From assembly GCA_963779225.1 (NCBI GenBank), contig CAVZWW010000003.1, positions 62,001-126,000 on the forward strand: a stretch of DNA of 64,000 nucleotides. Direction: 5' to 3'. The DNA is from CAVPCZ01 sp963779225. GTDB lineage: Bacteria; Bacteroidota; Ignavibacteria; UBA10030; UBA6906. Within the stretch, counting starts at the first letter, position 1. The number at the start of each line of letters is the position of its first letter. The notes beneath the pieces were generated by a model. It worked only from the letters and a program-made list of their open reading frames with translations, was not told the origin of the DNA and searched no databases. This document shows positions 28,148 to 38,261 of this stretch, piece after piece. Position numbers and translations under genes: made by a program.

Positions 28148-30322
28148 CTATTTCAGGAGGACCAAACGTCTGGACAAAACAACATCACCGGCCTGCATTC
28201 TGTACACATACACCCCCGATGCCAAGCCAGTCGCGTTAAATTTCACCGTGTAGTTTCCCGCGCTGCGTTGCTGATTGACGAGAGCCGCTACTTCTTGACC
28301 TAGGAGATCGTACACCTTCAGCGTAACCATACCACTGCGAGGAACGCTGTATCTTATGTCCGTCGCCGGGTTGAATGGATTTGGATAGTTCTGCGACAAG
28401 GAGTACTCGTCGGGTTGCCTGGGATCGGGCTCTTTGACCGAAGTAATGTCCCCGACAATATAACTAAAGCTCAGCCTTCCAGGTGGGAGTGACTTCCCCG
28501 TAACGTAATAATCCATTACGTCTCTCTCATTTTGCACCCCATCTGCGACCTTGAAATAGAATTGAAAGCAGCTATCGCCACTTGTCAACCGCAACGCCGT
28601 TTTGGGTATTCTCATCTGCAAGGTATTGTAGCTGACTGTATATTCAGCACTTCCGACCACGACGCCATTTTGTGTGCTGTCAAGCTCCTCGACTGATGTT
28701 GTGCCGTCAGCAGCGGGAATTCTGTTTACCACGTACCTGTACCCTTCCCAACCCTGCCTCGACACCTGATTCGTCCCAACAAAGAGATTCATCCAGTTTG
28801 TTTCATCGTTGTCATGAGCCGTAATATTGTTCTCACATCTAATGAAGCAGTAGATATTGTCTTCATCGTGCGTAACTCTGATTTCCTGCAAATTGTTACG
28901 TGGTGCAGGCAAGCTGTACGAAGGACCGTGTATCGCCGTACCAATGCTATTGCGACCATAATTCAGGCTGCCGATGCTTCTGAAAATATTTGATACGGTG
29001 CTCCATTGTGAGGTGTCACCGTGGATATCAATGGTTGTGGCGACAGGTTTTGGAACAACACCTGCAATTCCTTTGTACCTCCGGATATTCTGGATGAGTT
29101 GCATGTAAAAAGCGTCATTGTAGCCGCCTAACATTGGTTCAATATCACGGGAATACTCTTCACTGAAGACATCGACAAACGCAATACGTTCCCGGGGCGT
29201 TCCCTGTTCGATGGCCTGTTTAATCGCTACCCATTCATTCCACCCTGTGACAAACACCATTTGAGGATCTGTCTTAATTGCGACTTTCCATTCTTGCTCG
29301 ACATTTGCTCCCGTTTGAATCCTTGCGCGATCGTTCGTGCCGGGCACATAGCGGTAAAAAGTATCGCCGGTACTAGCAACGGAGTCGTTTATTCGGTAGG
29401 AAATCGTGAACCCCCTCCCCCAATTCACGGAGCCGATCAAATACGAATCGCTGAATGGTATCATCGGATGTTGAGCAGGCGAAACACTCATTACACTCAT
29501 TACATCTCCACCACCATAGAGTCTTTGTGGCTTCTGCCAATCGATCCATGGAAACCCATCTAGATGGAAAACCGAGGTATCCGGACAGGTAGAGCAAAGA
29601 GCCCTTTCATTTGGCCACTGGGAGGTTCTGAAATAGAAGAAATTCCTTATCGTCTGTTCCATCCCTGCTGCAGGCTCATTGTCAAACTTGCCTATGATCA
29701 ACGGTTTCACTCCATCCGGTTTGAACCACAAGTCATGGTAGAGGTTCTTCGAATACAGCACATCATACAGATGGATCATGGTAGCTTCAGAATATGCGTT
29801 TGTATAGAATGCAACCTTCGGTACATTCCAGCCTTCCTGCCTATACGTATCTAGAATGGAGAAGAACTTCAGCCATACATTGTCGTATGTAGAAGCGTTC
29901 GTCACATCGAAGACCAGGAAATCAACACCCGCTGCTGTAAGAAGTTCGATATGCCTCCTCATGACGTATTCATCTAACGAGTTGTAGTAATGATACAGCG
30001 GTTCTCCCCAAAAGTGAAATTGGTAATAGGGACTTGTTGGAGTTCCATTTATGTTAAACAGGTTTCTATACGGGTCGCCCGAGTCGGCTGCAAGAATTCT
30101 TGTGATATCATATATTCCTGTCATAAACGAAGGATGCTGCCCGAGCCAGAGAAAATAGAACATCCCAACATATCTGTCGTTTCTGTTTCCAGCAATGGAA
30201 CTGAACGTTCTGCCAAATTGGTCAACACCACAAAGCGAATTGACGTCAAAGCCATTATTGCTCTGAGCGGACAACGTCGCGCCGGACAGGAGGCACCAGA
30301 TAAGAATTGTAGGAGTCTTCAT
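28148..30322 (-). CDS. GH99-like secreted protein C with T9SS sorting domain
   Basis: A 724-residue paralogue of copies A and B with a signal peptide (MKTPTILIWCLLSGATLSAQ). Conserved parts are VGMFYFLWLGQHPSFMTGIY, YQFHFWGEPLYHYYNSLDEY, AGVDFLVFDVTNASTYDNVW, MVFVTGWNEWVAIKQ and EEYSRDIEPMLGGYNDAFYM. After the CBM9/DOMON-like domain it has a type IX sorting domain (LSQNYPNPFNPATDIRYSVP; GLASGVYVYRMQAG; ending LVLLK). Copies A and B lack this tail. So copy C is likely anchored or released through T9SS, while the other two follow a different export route to the periplasm. Substrate unknown. Confidence 0.7.
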   Translation of the reverse strand: MKTPTILIWCLLSGATLSAQSNNGFDVNSLCGVDQFGRTFSSIAGNRNDRYVGMFYFLWLGQHPSFMTGIYDITRILAADSGDPYRNLFNINGTPTSPYYQFHFWGEPLYHYYNSLDEYVMRRHIELLTAAGVDFLVFDVTNASTYDNVWLKFFSILDTYRQEGWNVPKVAFYTNAYSEATMIHLYDVLYSKNLYHDLWFKPDGVKPLIIGKFDNEPAAGMEQTIRNFFYFRTSQWPNERALCSTCPDTSVFHLDGFPWIDWQKPQRLYGGGDVMSVMSVSPAQHPMIPFSDSYLIGSVNWGRGFTISYRINDSVASTGDTFYRYVPGTNDRARIQTGANVEQEWKVAIKTDPQMVFVTGWNEWVAIKQAIEQGTPRERIAFVDVFSEEYSRDIEPMLGGYNDAFYMQLIQNIRRYKGIAGVVPKPVATTIDIHGDTSQWSTVSNIFRSIGSLNYGRNSIGTAIHGPSYSLPAPRNNLQEIRVTHDEDNIYCFIRCENNITAHDNDETNWMNLFVGTNQVSRQGWEGYRYVVNRIPAADGTTSVEELDSTQNGVVVGSAEYTVSYNTLQMRIPKTALRLTSGDSCFQFYFKVADGVQNERDVMDYYVTGKSLPPGRLSFSYIVGDITSVKEPDPRQPDEYSLSQNYPNPFNPATDIRYSVPRSGMVTLKVYDLLGQEVAALVNQQRSAGNYTVKFNATGLASGVYVYRMQAGDVVLSRRLVLLK

Positions 30323-30720
30323 AAGAGATCAGGGAGAAGAGGACGGCAGATTCCTTCCTCAACCCACACTGCACTGTTGAGATCTTCAGCTCTGCCTTAT
30401 GTGAGTTTCAAGTGGTCCCGATTTGGAAATAGCGGATCTCGAGCCGTCCCTTCTCCACGAGCCACTCCCCCCCTGCAATCGACGGAGCAACAAACATTGC
30501 CGACACGACACAATCTGGGTACCATCGTCCTCCCATATACCATGGGCGTGCGGCCTGCTGATCGATATGATTTGCGTTGGATTACATCTCCCCGGTCTGC
30601 ATCAACGTGCGAAGCCGCAACGCCTCGTCAGGGCACCCCTTGTAACAAGGCCGGCGGCGTACGGATAGTCCGTCGCCGGTCAACCCAGCTTCCTGCAAAT
30701 ACGCACTCCCCCTTTCATCA
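30323..30720. other. Intergenic gap, no gene recognised
   Basis: About 400 bp separate the GH99-like gene C from the hairpin downstream of the beta-helix gene. Frames here are short or lack family resemblance. It should contain the promoter and leader for the GH99-like gene C. Confidence 0.5.
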
Positions 30721-30762
30721 CTGGCTCGGGGATCAATTCACTAACCTCGATCCCCGAACCAG
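30721..30762 (-). terminator. Strong hairpin downstream of the beta-helix gene
   Basis: A 14-bp inverted repeat, CTGGTTCGGGGATC with GATCCCCGAGCCAG (one wobble pair) around a 14-base loop, lies about 35 bases after the stop codon of the beta-helix gene. No T-run is present. Confidence 0.6.
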
Positions 30763-30795
30763 GATATGTTCCCGAAGGAGGAGAGAACAGGGGCG

Positions 30796-32550
30796 CTATT
30801 TCAGCAGGATCATACTCTTCGAGAGAGCAATTTCGCCGGCCTTCAGTCTATACACATAGACTCCCGAGGCTAGGCCTGTTGCATTGAAATCGACCGAATA
30901 GTTTCCAGCACTTTGTTCCTGGTTAACCAGAGCCGCCACTTCCTGACCCAACATATTGTACACCTTCAGGGTGACCATACCGCTGCGAGGTATGCTGTAT
31001 CTTATGTCCGTCGACGGGTTGAATGGATTTGGATAATTCTGCGACATGGAGTATTCTCCAGGCAGCAGGTTATCGATTTCCTTAACAGCGGTGAGGAGCG
31101 TTGTGTCTTGGTTAAGAATGTGATCCATCGCCTGAGCCTGTATCGTCTTCCAGATTGCCATTTTGTCTGGGAAATGATTCAAATTGCCGAGAGGCAATCC
31201 CTCAATTGAACCTGTCATCAATTGGGAGTTGGTGTAGGCACCGTTAAAACGCGGCCAGGTCGTCGGGTTCCCCTGAGCAGTATCGGTTCTATAGTAATAA
31301 CGCGTCCACTCCGCGGCCGGGGGATACGAATCGACCGGGAAATTCCAAATCTGCTTTGCGGCAGAATTTGCCCATGCCAGAGCAGAATCGGTTAATGAAT
31401 ATATTTTCTGATCGGCAAAGTTTGGATTAGTGCCGGGCTGATCCTCGATATTCTTTGTCGCAATGAAATTGGGAAAATTCACCTTGTCGCTAAACATCCG
31501 CGCTTCTCTGCTGCTGTCTTTCATTGACGCCGGCGTTACCAAGTATTGCATATAGGAAATACGTGCGGAATCTTGACCCACCTTTATCACATCGTAGATT
31601 CTTGGGTCTCGATAGTTATAGTTATATGCTACAAAGTACCTTCGTGAAGAAGGGAATGATTCAGGAACACCGCTATTCATAAGCGTGTCCGCCTTGATAA
31701 GACAGGTTCGTGTATTGGCAGGACCCTCGTCTCCGAAGTTCTTAAACCAAACCCCGAAATCGTTGGTAAACGGTAGAATACTCCATTCCCACATCAAATT
31801 GTTGGTGAAGAAGGTCGCATTCGTGTAGAACGCATTAAAAAGATCCGATTTCCCAAAAATGAAGGTATTGTGGTTAAACCATATAAAACGGTCGTTCCCC
31901 TCTCCACCTCGCTGAAAGGCAACCATCGCATTATAGAAACTAAAACCCATGTTCACGAATGTAGAGTTTTCAACGTATATGGTGTCAAACGCCTCTGTGG
32001 CACCGCTATTGAGGAACGGGAAATCATACATACCGGTTGTCTCTCCCGAGTGTGTCATGATCAGGCTATTGGTAATACGACAATTACCAGGACCCTTATT
32101 AAGATTGATCAATATCCAACCGGCACAGGGGTCTATCGTAACAGAATCAATTGCCACTCGGGCGGGCTGCAATTGATTAAACACAATTATTCCAGCACCG
32201 TTGTTCAAGTCGGCGTTTACGAGAAAAACGTTCCTAAGAGTCACGTCCGCATTTACTGAAAACATAACGCCGAAAGCTGTGCCATCCGGATTTGAACCGG
32301 TTTGGATCATTGCCGGCATTTGCCCTGGAGCGGTAGGTCCGCCCACAATGGTAATCGGCGCATTGATTTCCTGGGTTGCATTAAGCCCGTACCACCCTCC
32401 AGCCTGAAGCTGATACGTCTTGTTGCCCCCATTTGCTGTTATTGCATCATTCAATGTCCCATAGCCTGGTTGTACCTGAATTACTTGAGAATACACGTTC
32501 ACGCTGCAGAACGAGACAATCGCAAGTAGGAATATCGCTATTCGTTTCAT
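30796..32550 (-). CDS. Right-handed beta-helix (pectate-lyase-like) protein with T9SS sorting domain
   Basis: A 584-residue exported protein whose start (MKRIAIFLLAIVSFCSVNVY) follows GGAGGT. The mature part opens with VIQVQPGYGTLNDAI and shows short beta-helix turns (ITIVGGP; VTLRNVFLVNADL; RVAIDSVTIDPC; NCRITNSLIM; TIYVENSTFVN). This matches the pectate-lyase/parallel beta-helix fold used by polysaccharide lyases and rhamnogalacturonases. No catalytic residues can be named. The C-terminus is a type IX sorting domain (MSQNYPNPFNPSTDIRYSIP; GLASGVYVYRLKAG; ending SMILLK). It lies directly downstream of the TonB-dependent receptor, so it probably acts at the cell surface on the polymer whose fragments are imported. 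Confidence 0.75.
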   Translation of the reverse strand: MKRIAIFLLAIVSFCSVNVYSQVIQVQPGYGTLNDAITANGGNKTYQLQAGGWYGLNATQEINAPITIVGGPTAPGQMPAMIQTGSNPDGTAFGVMFSVNADVTLRNVFLVNADLNNGAGIIVFNQLQPARVAIDSVTIDPCAGWILINLNKGPGNCRITNSLIMTHSGETTGMYDFPFLNSGATEAFDTIYVENSTFVNMGFSFYNAMVAFQRGGEGNDRFIWFNHNTFIFGKSDLFNAFYTNATFFTNNLMWEWSILPFTNDFGVWFKNFGDEGPANTRTCLIKADTLMNSGVPESFPSSRRYFVAYNYNYRDPRIYDVIKVGQDSARISYMQYLVTPASMKDSSREARMFSDKVNFPNFIATKNIEDQPGTNPNFADQKIYSLTDSALAWANSAAKQIWNFPVDSYPPAAEWTRYYYRTDTAQGNPTTWPRFNGAYTNSQLMTGSIEGLPLGNLNHFPDKMAIWKTIQAQAMDHILNQDTTLLTAVKEIDNLLPGEYSMSQNYPNPFNPSTDIRYSIPRSGMVTLKVYNMLGQEVAALVNQEQSAGNYSVDFNATGLASGVYVYRLKAGEIALSKSMILLK

Positions 32551-32709
32551 ACGACCTCCGCTGATAACCAATGTGAATGAAATACCCCGCCGCAGACTGG
32601 GGTGTATATAACCCACAGATGATTTCGCTTGCAGAAGACGCGAACTTCGCAAATCCGCCTCCTTTCTTTGATTACATTTTGTTATGCACGACTCAAGACA
32701 ACGATTTGG

Positions 32710-35709
32710 TCAAAACCGATATCGGAGACCCAGATCAGACGTCCAACCGTAGCTTTCGATGTAGGTAGGACGGGGATCTCCCCTCATTGTTGAGACCTGT
32801 TGGTAGTTGTTGATGTTTGCCATATTGAACAGCAACTCCAACCCGTCAACGGGCAATTTCTGTGAAAGCTGGAAATCCCATCTGTAAAATCTGCTGCGGT
32901 AAGGAATCAATTCTGACTGAGCTGTCCAACCTGTGAGCGTTATACCATTGAACTGAAATGATAACCACGCATTAAATCCCTTGTAGTTGAATCCAAGCGA
33001 CGCGTTAACGATGTTGTCGGGCTGATTTAACAACTGATCGGCTTTTGAAGAGTCAACCCTGTGGATCTTGGGGCGAGGTCTTCCAGTGATGCTATCGAGC
33101 TCGACGGTGGTCCACACACGCGTGGTTGGATATTGTTGCTCTGATTTGAGCAGGGTGTAGCTGAGATTCAGGGAAAAACCACTAAGGGGCGAGGGAAGAT
33201 ACCAGAAGTTCGTCTGCCATTCAAATTCGACCCCCTTCACATATCCCGGATCTACGTGATTAGACCATTCCGTCACCTGTACCTGGTCGGCAGCAGTAAA
33301 GCCAGGAACAACAGGGTCCCCTGGAATTCGACTATATGATCTTTGCCAGATCTTATCTCGTACTTCTTTGAAGAATCCGCTTACCGAGAACAAGCCTATC
33401 TCATTGCTATAGAACATGAACTGCAAGTCGTAATTCTTCCACAATTCAGGTTTGAGATATGGGTTACCTGTCACATAGCTGTACGGGGGCAAAGTACGAC
33501 CAAAGTAGGTATTGGGCATTAACGCTGCAAAGTCAGGCCTGCTTAGTGCTTCGCTATAAGCCAGATGAATTTTCATCCATTCAGCCGGGAAGATTTGGAT
33601 TAGCACCATCGGCAACCAGAATTCATCATTATGCGTGGCGCTTTCGGGAATTCCTGGTATGCTCAGGCCATAGGTCGTTAGGTTCCCTTCAACGAAGTGC
33701 CCCCTCAACTCGGCTGTGACCTTTTCGTACCGGAATCCAAATACCGTCTTCACCAAATTCTCGTAATCCAGTTCACCCATAAGATATGTCCCCAGATACC
33801 GTTCAATTATGCTTTGCTCGTTCAGTGAACTATTGAGCACATCGGGGACAAAACCGACATTCAGGAGGGATCCAAACTTGTTGAGCACCGCCTGTTCACC
33901 TTGAGCCAGATAATTGTTCGATAAGTCGTTCCACCAATTCCACACCTGCGTTAGCCGGTCCATATTGGGGTACCATCCAAACGGATAATCCCCATTAAGA
34001 AAATCATCGACATTGTGATCAACCATACCCAATGCTACTACGGCCCGAGAAGGATCGAGCTGCACCCAGTCTATGTCAGCGGATGCCAGCGTGCCAAAAA
34101 CGCTGGACCGGTTAGGGTATTGACTTGCGCTCAGAAAATCGCCGGTTCTGTCAGTGTAATTGTACTTGCCACCTCCCTTGATGCGGGCGGCAATTGCATC
34201 CCCAAGACGGAACGGCACTTCGATATCGAAATACGGTGAGAGATTCTTCTGTACCAAATCGCTTTGATAGTATCCCATATTGTAGAGGACCAGCCTTGCC
34301 AGATTTGAATCTGCACTGCTGCTCAAATCAGGGTATGCGGCAAGGACTTGCTGTGGGGAGAGCTTTTTCAAATCATTGTTTGCAGGATTAGTTGATCCCC
34401 CAAATGTAATAAAGGTCCAGCTCTTGCTCTTTGGGGAATAATTGTGCGTTTGAGAAAAGGCTATCCCATAGTCGATATCAGCCCAGGACAAAGTGTGTTT
34501 TGCCTTCAATGAGCTGGAAAACAAAAGGTCTGTCCCATTACTCTGTGAGATGCTGTTATTATAGACGGGATGGATAAGGTCGCTGTACTTCGTTACTGTG
34601 ATATCTTCTCCACCCGATCTTGAAATGAGGCTATATGAAGTGACTTTTGATTCGGGGGAAAAGGAGAAGTCTAGTACGAGTGTCCCCGTTTGTCTGTCAG
34701 GTATTCTCCTGATAGCGTTCAAATTGACGCTGTTCAACAGCACTTGTTCGTTTTGCACTCCTCCGAAAACATTTGAGCTTACCAAATACCCAGCGCTGGC
34801 TGTCTCCGTGCTTCGATTAACTCTCTCAACCACAGCACTGAATCTCACGCCCAATTGCTTCTCGAACATCCGATCACTGACAGAGGCCAGAAACCTGTAG
34901 TTCCCCCAATAGTCATTCTGATTGTTAAACCCCACCTGGGTCATCACATTTGCGATCAAACTGTCAGGAGCCTCGCCCAACTCCAGATTTATCGTTCCGG
35001 CAACCGAGTTTCCTTCCATATCGGGAGTCTTTGCTTTGATGACTTCAACTGCCTGCAAAGAGAATTGAGAGATTCCCGAGATATTTGTACTTCTGTCTGA
35101 ATTATTGGTAGAGGGAAGGGTGATCCCATTGACTGTAACCTGGCTGTAAGCGGGGTCCATACCGCGAATCACAATACCAACACCTTCTCCACCACTGCGA
35201 ATCAACGATAAGCCCGGCAGGCGACCCAATGCCTCAGCTGCGCTGGCATCGGGATTCTCCTGTAGGCGATCTTCGGCCACAACATTCACTATCGTCGGAG
35301 AACTGATTTGGCGGTTAATGGCCCCCTGCTGTCCAGCCCTTTGAGCAGTCACAACGACCTCTTCGCCCTCCACACCCGTTTGCTTCAGGACAATATCCAA
35401 CAGCTGCTCTTTGTTGGACTCAACGAGGATCTCTACTTCTTTGGTCTCGTAGCCGATGTATGAAACTCTTAGGTTGTGCTTGCCCGGTTCAATTCCACGC
35501 AATATGTACTTTCCCTCCAAATCAGTCGCCATCCCGATGTTGGTCCCGACCATCACGACGTTGGCCCCGATAAGCACCGTCCGTTGACGAGTGTCGGTCA
35601 CACGACCCCGAACTGTTCCGGACCCGGAGATCTGACATTGAGAATTCTCGATTTGCATAAGAAGAGAACCAACGAGCCCTAACCAGAGCAGAGAAGTTCT
35701 TGGTTTCAT
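32710..35709 (-). CDS. TonB-dependent receptor with carboxypeptidase-D-like N-terminal domain
   Basis: A 999-residue outer-membrane transporter. A signal peptide (MKPRTSLLWLGLVGSLL) preceded by AAGGAG decides the start. An N-terminal carboxypeptidase-regulatory-like domain follows (VRGRVTDTRQRTVLIGANVV; LRVSYIGYETKEVEI). The plug domain comprises VVVTAQRAGQQGAINRQISS, LGRLPGLSLIRSGGEGVGIV and VTVNGITLPSTNN, and about 22 barrel strands end in the aromatic LGLRYRF. It should import oligosaccharides with TonB energy. No SusD-like lipoprotein gene lies beside it. It lies between rhaA and the beta-helix gene. Confidence 0.9.
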   Translation of the reverse strand: MKPRTSLLWLGLVGSLLMQIENSQCQISGSGTVRGRVTDTRQRTVLIGANVVMVGTNIGMATDLEGKYILRGIEPGKHNLRVSYIGYETKEVEILVESNKEQLLDIVLKQTGVEGEEVVVTAQRAGQQGAINRQISSPTIVNVVAEDRLQENPDASAAEALGRLPGLSLIRSGGEGVGIVIRGMDPAYSQVTVNGITLPSTNNSDRSTNISGISQFSLQAVEVIKAKTPDMEGNSVAGTINLELGEAPDSLIANVMTQVGFNNQNDYWGNYRFLASVSDRMFEKQLGVRFSAVVERVNRSTETASAGYLVSSNVFGGVQNEQVLLNSVNLNAIRRIPDRQTGTLVLDFSFSPESKVTSYSLISRSGGEDITVTKYSDLIHPVYNNSISQSNGTDLLFSSSLKAKHTLSWADIDYGIAFSQTHNYSPKSKSWTFITFGGSTNPANNDLKKLSPQQVLAAYPDLSSSADSNLARLVLYNMGYYQSDLVQKNLSPYFDIEVPFRLGDAIAARIKGGGKYNYTDRTGDFLSASQYPNRSSVFGTLASADIDWVQLDPSRAVVALGMVDHNVDDFLNGDYPFGWYPNMDRLTQVWNWWNDLSNNYLAQGEQAVLNKFGSLLNVGFVPDVLNSSLNEQSIIERYLGTYLMGELDYENLVKTVFGFRYEKVTAELRGHFVEGNLTTYGLSIPGIPESATHNDEFWLPMVLIQIFPAEWMKIHLAYSEALSRPDFAALMPNTYFGRTLPPYSYVTGNPYLKPELWKNYDLQFMFYSNEIGLFSVSGFFKEVRDKIWQRSYSRIPGDPVVPGFTAADQVQVTEWSNHVDPGYVKGVEFEWQTNFWYLPSPLSGFSLNLSYTLLKSEQQYPTTRVWTTVELDSITGRPRPKIHRVDSSKADQLLNQPDNIVNASLGFNYKGFNAWLSFQFNGITLTGWTAQSELIPYRSRFYRWDFQLSQKLPVDGLELLFNMANINNYQQVSTMRGDPRPTYIESYGWTSDLGLRYRF

Positions 35710-35869
35710 CAGATTATCTCCTTCAGACTTGACAGAACTGACGGATGTGCCATGGGATCCAACCCGGCAGCGAGCGTAACCTGCTCGAAGGTACTTCGTG
35801 TACCACATCCGCACGGAGACAGATAGGCTCTTCTCCATTGCTGTTTTCTATGGCAATCGCCCCCCCGCT

Positions 35870-37180
35870 TCAAGATTGTCCGTATACCATCGGTTGGGGC
35901 TTAAGGAGGTCTCTCTTTCTTAGCGTCTCGGTTTCGTATTGTTGTATTTCCTGTATGTAATTCTCTCCCACCGGCACAGAGTTCCGCAGACAATACCAAT
36001 CGTAGACGGCGCCAAATGCTTTTCCTTTCATGGATTCAAGTAATGCCAGGCGCTCGAAATACTTCTCAGCCTCCTCATATTCCTTCAATGTCTTCGTGGG
36101 CTCGAGAAGTGCAAAGAGGAATGCAAGCTGCGTAGCGCGTGCTCCGACCACATAGGCCCCGATTCGATTAAGACTCCCGTCAAAGTAATCAATGCCAACA
36201 TGCACCCGATCAAGGGCTTGCGCACGGACCACCTCTTGAGCAAGGAGTTGAAGATCATCGTTAAAGATAACCACGTGGTCACTGTCCCAGTGGACACCTC
36301 TGCTTATGTGAAGCGCAATTCCATCAACGAAGGGCAACAAAGCAGATATTTTATCCCCGGGTTCCTCGGTCGGATGATAGTGTCCCGTATCGATGGTAAT
36401 GCACTTGTTGTTCTTCGCTGCATAACCAAGATAGAAGTCATGTGATCCGACGACCATTGCCTCCGACCCAAGGCCAAAGAGCTTTCCTTCAAGCGAATCA
36501 ATGACATATTCCTTTGGATATCTCTCAAGAAAGATTTCATCGAGTGAGTCCTTGAGAATTCTCCGAAGCGTACTTCGGTCAACAGGCAAATCTTTTGACC
36601 CATCGGGCAACCATATATTGTTAACACACGGCGTACCCATCTGTTTTCCGATCTCTGCGGCGATCTTCCTCGACCGCTTCACGTGTTCGATCCAAAAATC
36701 ACGCCGTTTCTTATTCTTGCTTGAAAGTGTGAACCCATCGTTCGACTCGGGATGTGAAAAGCACGTCGGATTGAGGTCGATCCCCGATATACCGACTTTT
36801 TTCGCCCAATCAATCCAGCTCTGGAAGTGTCTGATCTCAATCTGGTCGCGGTCAACCTTGGCTCCGCCAAAATCGCCGTAACTGGCCTGAAGGGCAAAAC
36901 GCTGTCTTCCAGGGAGGAGGCTTAACACTTTCTCGAAATCTTGACGCAATTGAGCGATGGTTCTTGCTTTGCCGGGAAAGTTGCCGGTCACTTGAATTCC
37001 ACCACCAGTGAGTTCTGAATTGCCGAACTCGAACCCGCCCACATCGTCTGCTTGCCAGCAATGTAGACTTACATGGATGGTTCCCAATTTCTTCATCGCT
37101 TCTTCGGTGTCTACACCAAGTTCAGCGAATTGATCTTTAGCGCGCCGATAGGCACTTTCGACATCTTTCGTATCTTTCAT
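35870..37180 (-). CDS. rhaA: L-rhamnose isomerase
   Basis: A 436-residue cytoplasmic isomerase converting L-rhamnose to L-rhamnulose. Family landmarks are VSLHCWQADDVGGFE near the start, GISGIDLNPTCFSHPESNDG with the metal-binding region, IDTGHYHPTEEPGDKISALL, ALHISRGVHWDSDHVV and HVGIDYFDGSLNR. These include conserved His and Asp metal ligands (TGHYHPTE; WDSDHV). Length is close to the family norm. AAGGAGAATCATC precedes the ATG. The gene begins 24 bp after the stop of rhaT copy 2. Confidence 0.92.
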   Translation of the reverse strand: MKDTKDVESAYRRAKDQFAELGVDTEEAMKKLGTIHVSLHCWQADDVGGFEFGNSELTGGGIQVTGNFPGKARTIAQLRQDFEKVLSLLPGRQRFALQASYGDFGGAKVDRDQIEIRHFQSWIDWAKKVGISGIDLNPTCFSHPESNDGFTLSSKNKKRRDFWIEHVKRSRKIAAEIGKQMGTPCVNNIWLPDGSKDLPVDRSTLRRILKDSLDEIFLERYPKEYVIDSLEGKLFGLGSEAMVVGSHDFYLGYAAKNNKCITIDTGHYHPTEEPGDKISALLPFVDGIALHISRGVHWDSDHVVIFNDDLQLLAQEVVRAQALDRVHVGIDYFDGSLNRIGAYVVGARATQLAFLFALLEPTKTLKEYEEAEKYFERLALLESMKGKAFGAVYDWYCLRNSVPVGENYIQEIQQYETETLRKRDLLKPQPMVYGQS

Positions 37181-37204
37181 GATGATTCTCCTTAGGAACT
37201 GAGG

Positions 37205-38245
37205 TTACAGCTTAATGACAAAGCATGACAGCACCAGCAGCGTGAGACCGATAAGAAGGACACCGATTGTTTTTCGGCCTGATCCCTTCCACTCGTGAAG
37301 AAGTATCCCCCATACGTTACTGAAGAGAATGCTTGAGGCCATAAGAATGCTCCATCCAAAACCTAACATAGCGCTGGGCAGCTTGCTTTGACCGATCCCC
37401 AAAAAGAAGTATTGAAGAAACCAAAGAGTTCCACCCAACGCAGAAAATGCCAAATTGCTCACGAGAACAGTACGCGGGAGCGAAACATAATCTTTGAAAG
37501 TCTTGTTCCTCCAATTCAGGTATATCGTATACACGAAATTTGTAAAGAACCCCCCGAACATCAGAGGGATGTATACGGGGTTTGTGACAAAGAGAGGGTC
37601 GGTACCATGTGCAGCCGCTACTTTCTGAATGACATTGCCGGCATCAAGGAACCCTGGAAGCCCGTTGATCCCATAATACATGCATGCACTCATTACTCCG
37701 GAGAGGACAGCGATCAAGATGCCTTTTCGCAGGGCAAAGTCCTTTATCGCCTTCTTTTGATCCTCTTCTGCCATTTTCTGAGATCTCAATGTGCCAGCGT
37801 ACCCGACGACAGCTATCCCGGCAACGCAAATCGCCACGCCGATCAGCATTAGAAGGCCGGCGCGCGAAGTAAAGAGGTTTTGACCGCCTACGAGCGGCGG
37901 GATAAGAGTTCCCAACGCGGCAGTAAATCCAAGAGCGATAGACTGCCCAAGAGCAACCCCGAGAAACCGCATGCTCAGACCAAATGTCAATCCCCCTACA
38001 CCCCAGAGAGCACCAAACATGAACGTGTGCCAGATGGCTTCTCGTGGAGAGTTACTCAGCACAGCAATTAGGTCAGGAACCGTACAGTATGCAAAAACCC
38101 AGGGAGCAATGATCCACGATACAGCACCCTGAACGATCCAGTACGATTCCCAGGACCAATCTCGGACCTTCTTGATAGGTACATAGAAGCTCGCCGCACT
38201 GGCGCCCCCGATAGAGATTAACAGGATGCTCAGAAGAGAATTCAT
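37205..38245 (-). CDS. rhaT: L-rhamnose-proton symporter RhaT (copy 2)
   Basis: A 346-residue membrane protein with about ten helices. It shares with copy 1 SFYVPIKKVRDWSWESYW, SWIIAPWVFA, ALWGVGGLTFGLSMRFLG, ALGTLIPP and the C-terminal SNVWGILLHEWKGSGRK. Length is that of typical RhaT. It should carry L-rhamnose across the inner membrane. Set directly upstream of rhaA in the core catabolic set (rhaB, rhaT, rhaA), it is the likelier main importer; copy 1 lies at the far end of the locus. Confidence 0.92.
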   Translation of the reverse strand: MNSLLSILLISIGGASAASFYVPIKKVRDWSWESYWIVQGAVSWIIAPWVFAYCTVPDLIAVLSNSPREAIWHTFMFGALWGVGGLTFGLSMRFLGVALGQSIALGFTAALGTLIPPLVGGQNLFTSRAGLLMLIGVAICVAGIAVVGYAGTLRSQKMAEEDQKKAIKDFALRKGILIAVLSGVMSACMYYGINGLPGFLDAGNVIQKVAAAHGTDPLFVTNPVYIPLMFGGFFTNFVYTIYLNWRNKTFKDYVSLPRTVLVSNLAFSALGGTLWFLQYFFLGIGQSKLPSAMLGFGWSILMASSILFSNVWGILLHEWKGSGRKTIGVLLIGLTLLVLSCFVIKL

Positions 38246-38261
38246 GGTTGAGATTGTCCTC

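Noticed and set aside
29990..30859. Plus-strand frame of 289 codons across the gap near 30.3-30.8 kb
   Set aside because: Overlaps two minus-strand genes and their hairpin; composition rich in Arg, Ser and Thr without a fold pattern.
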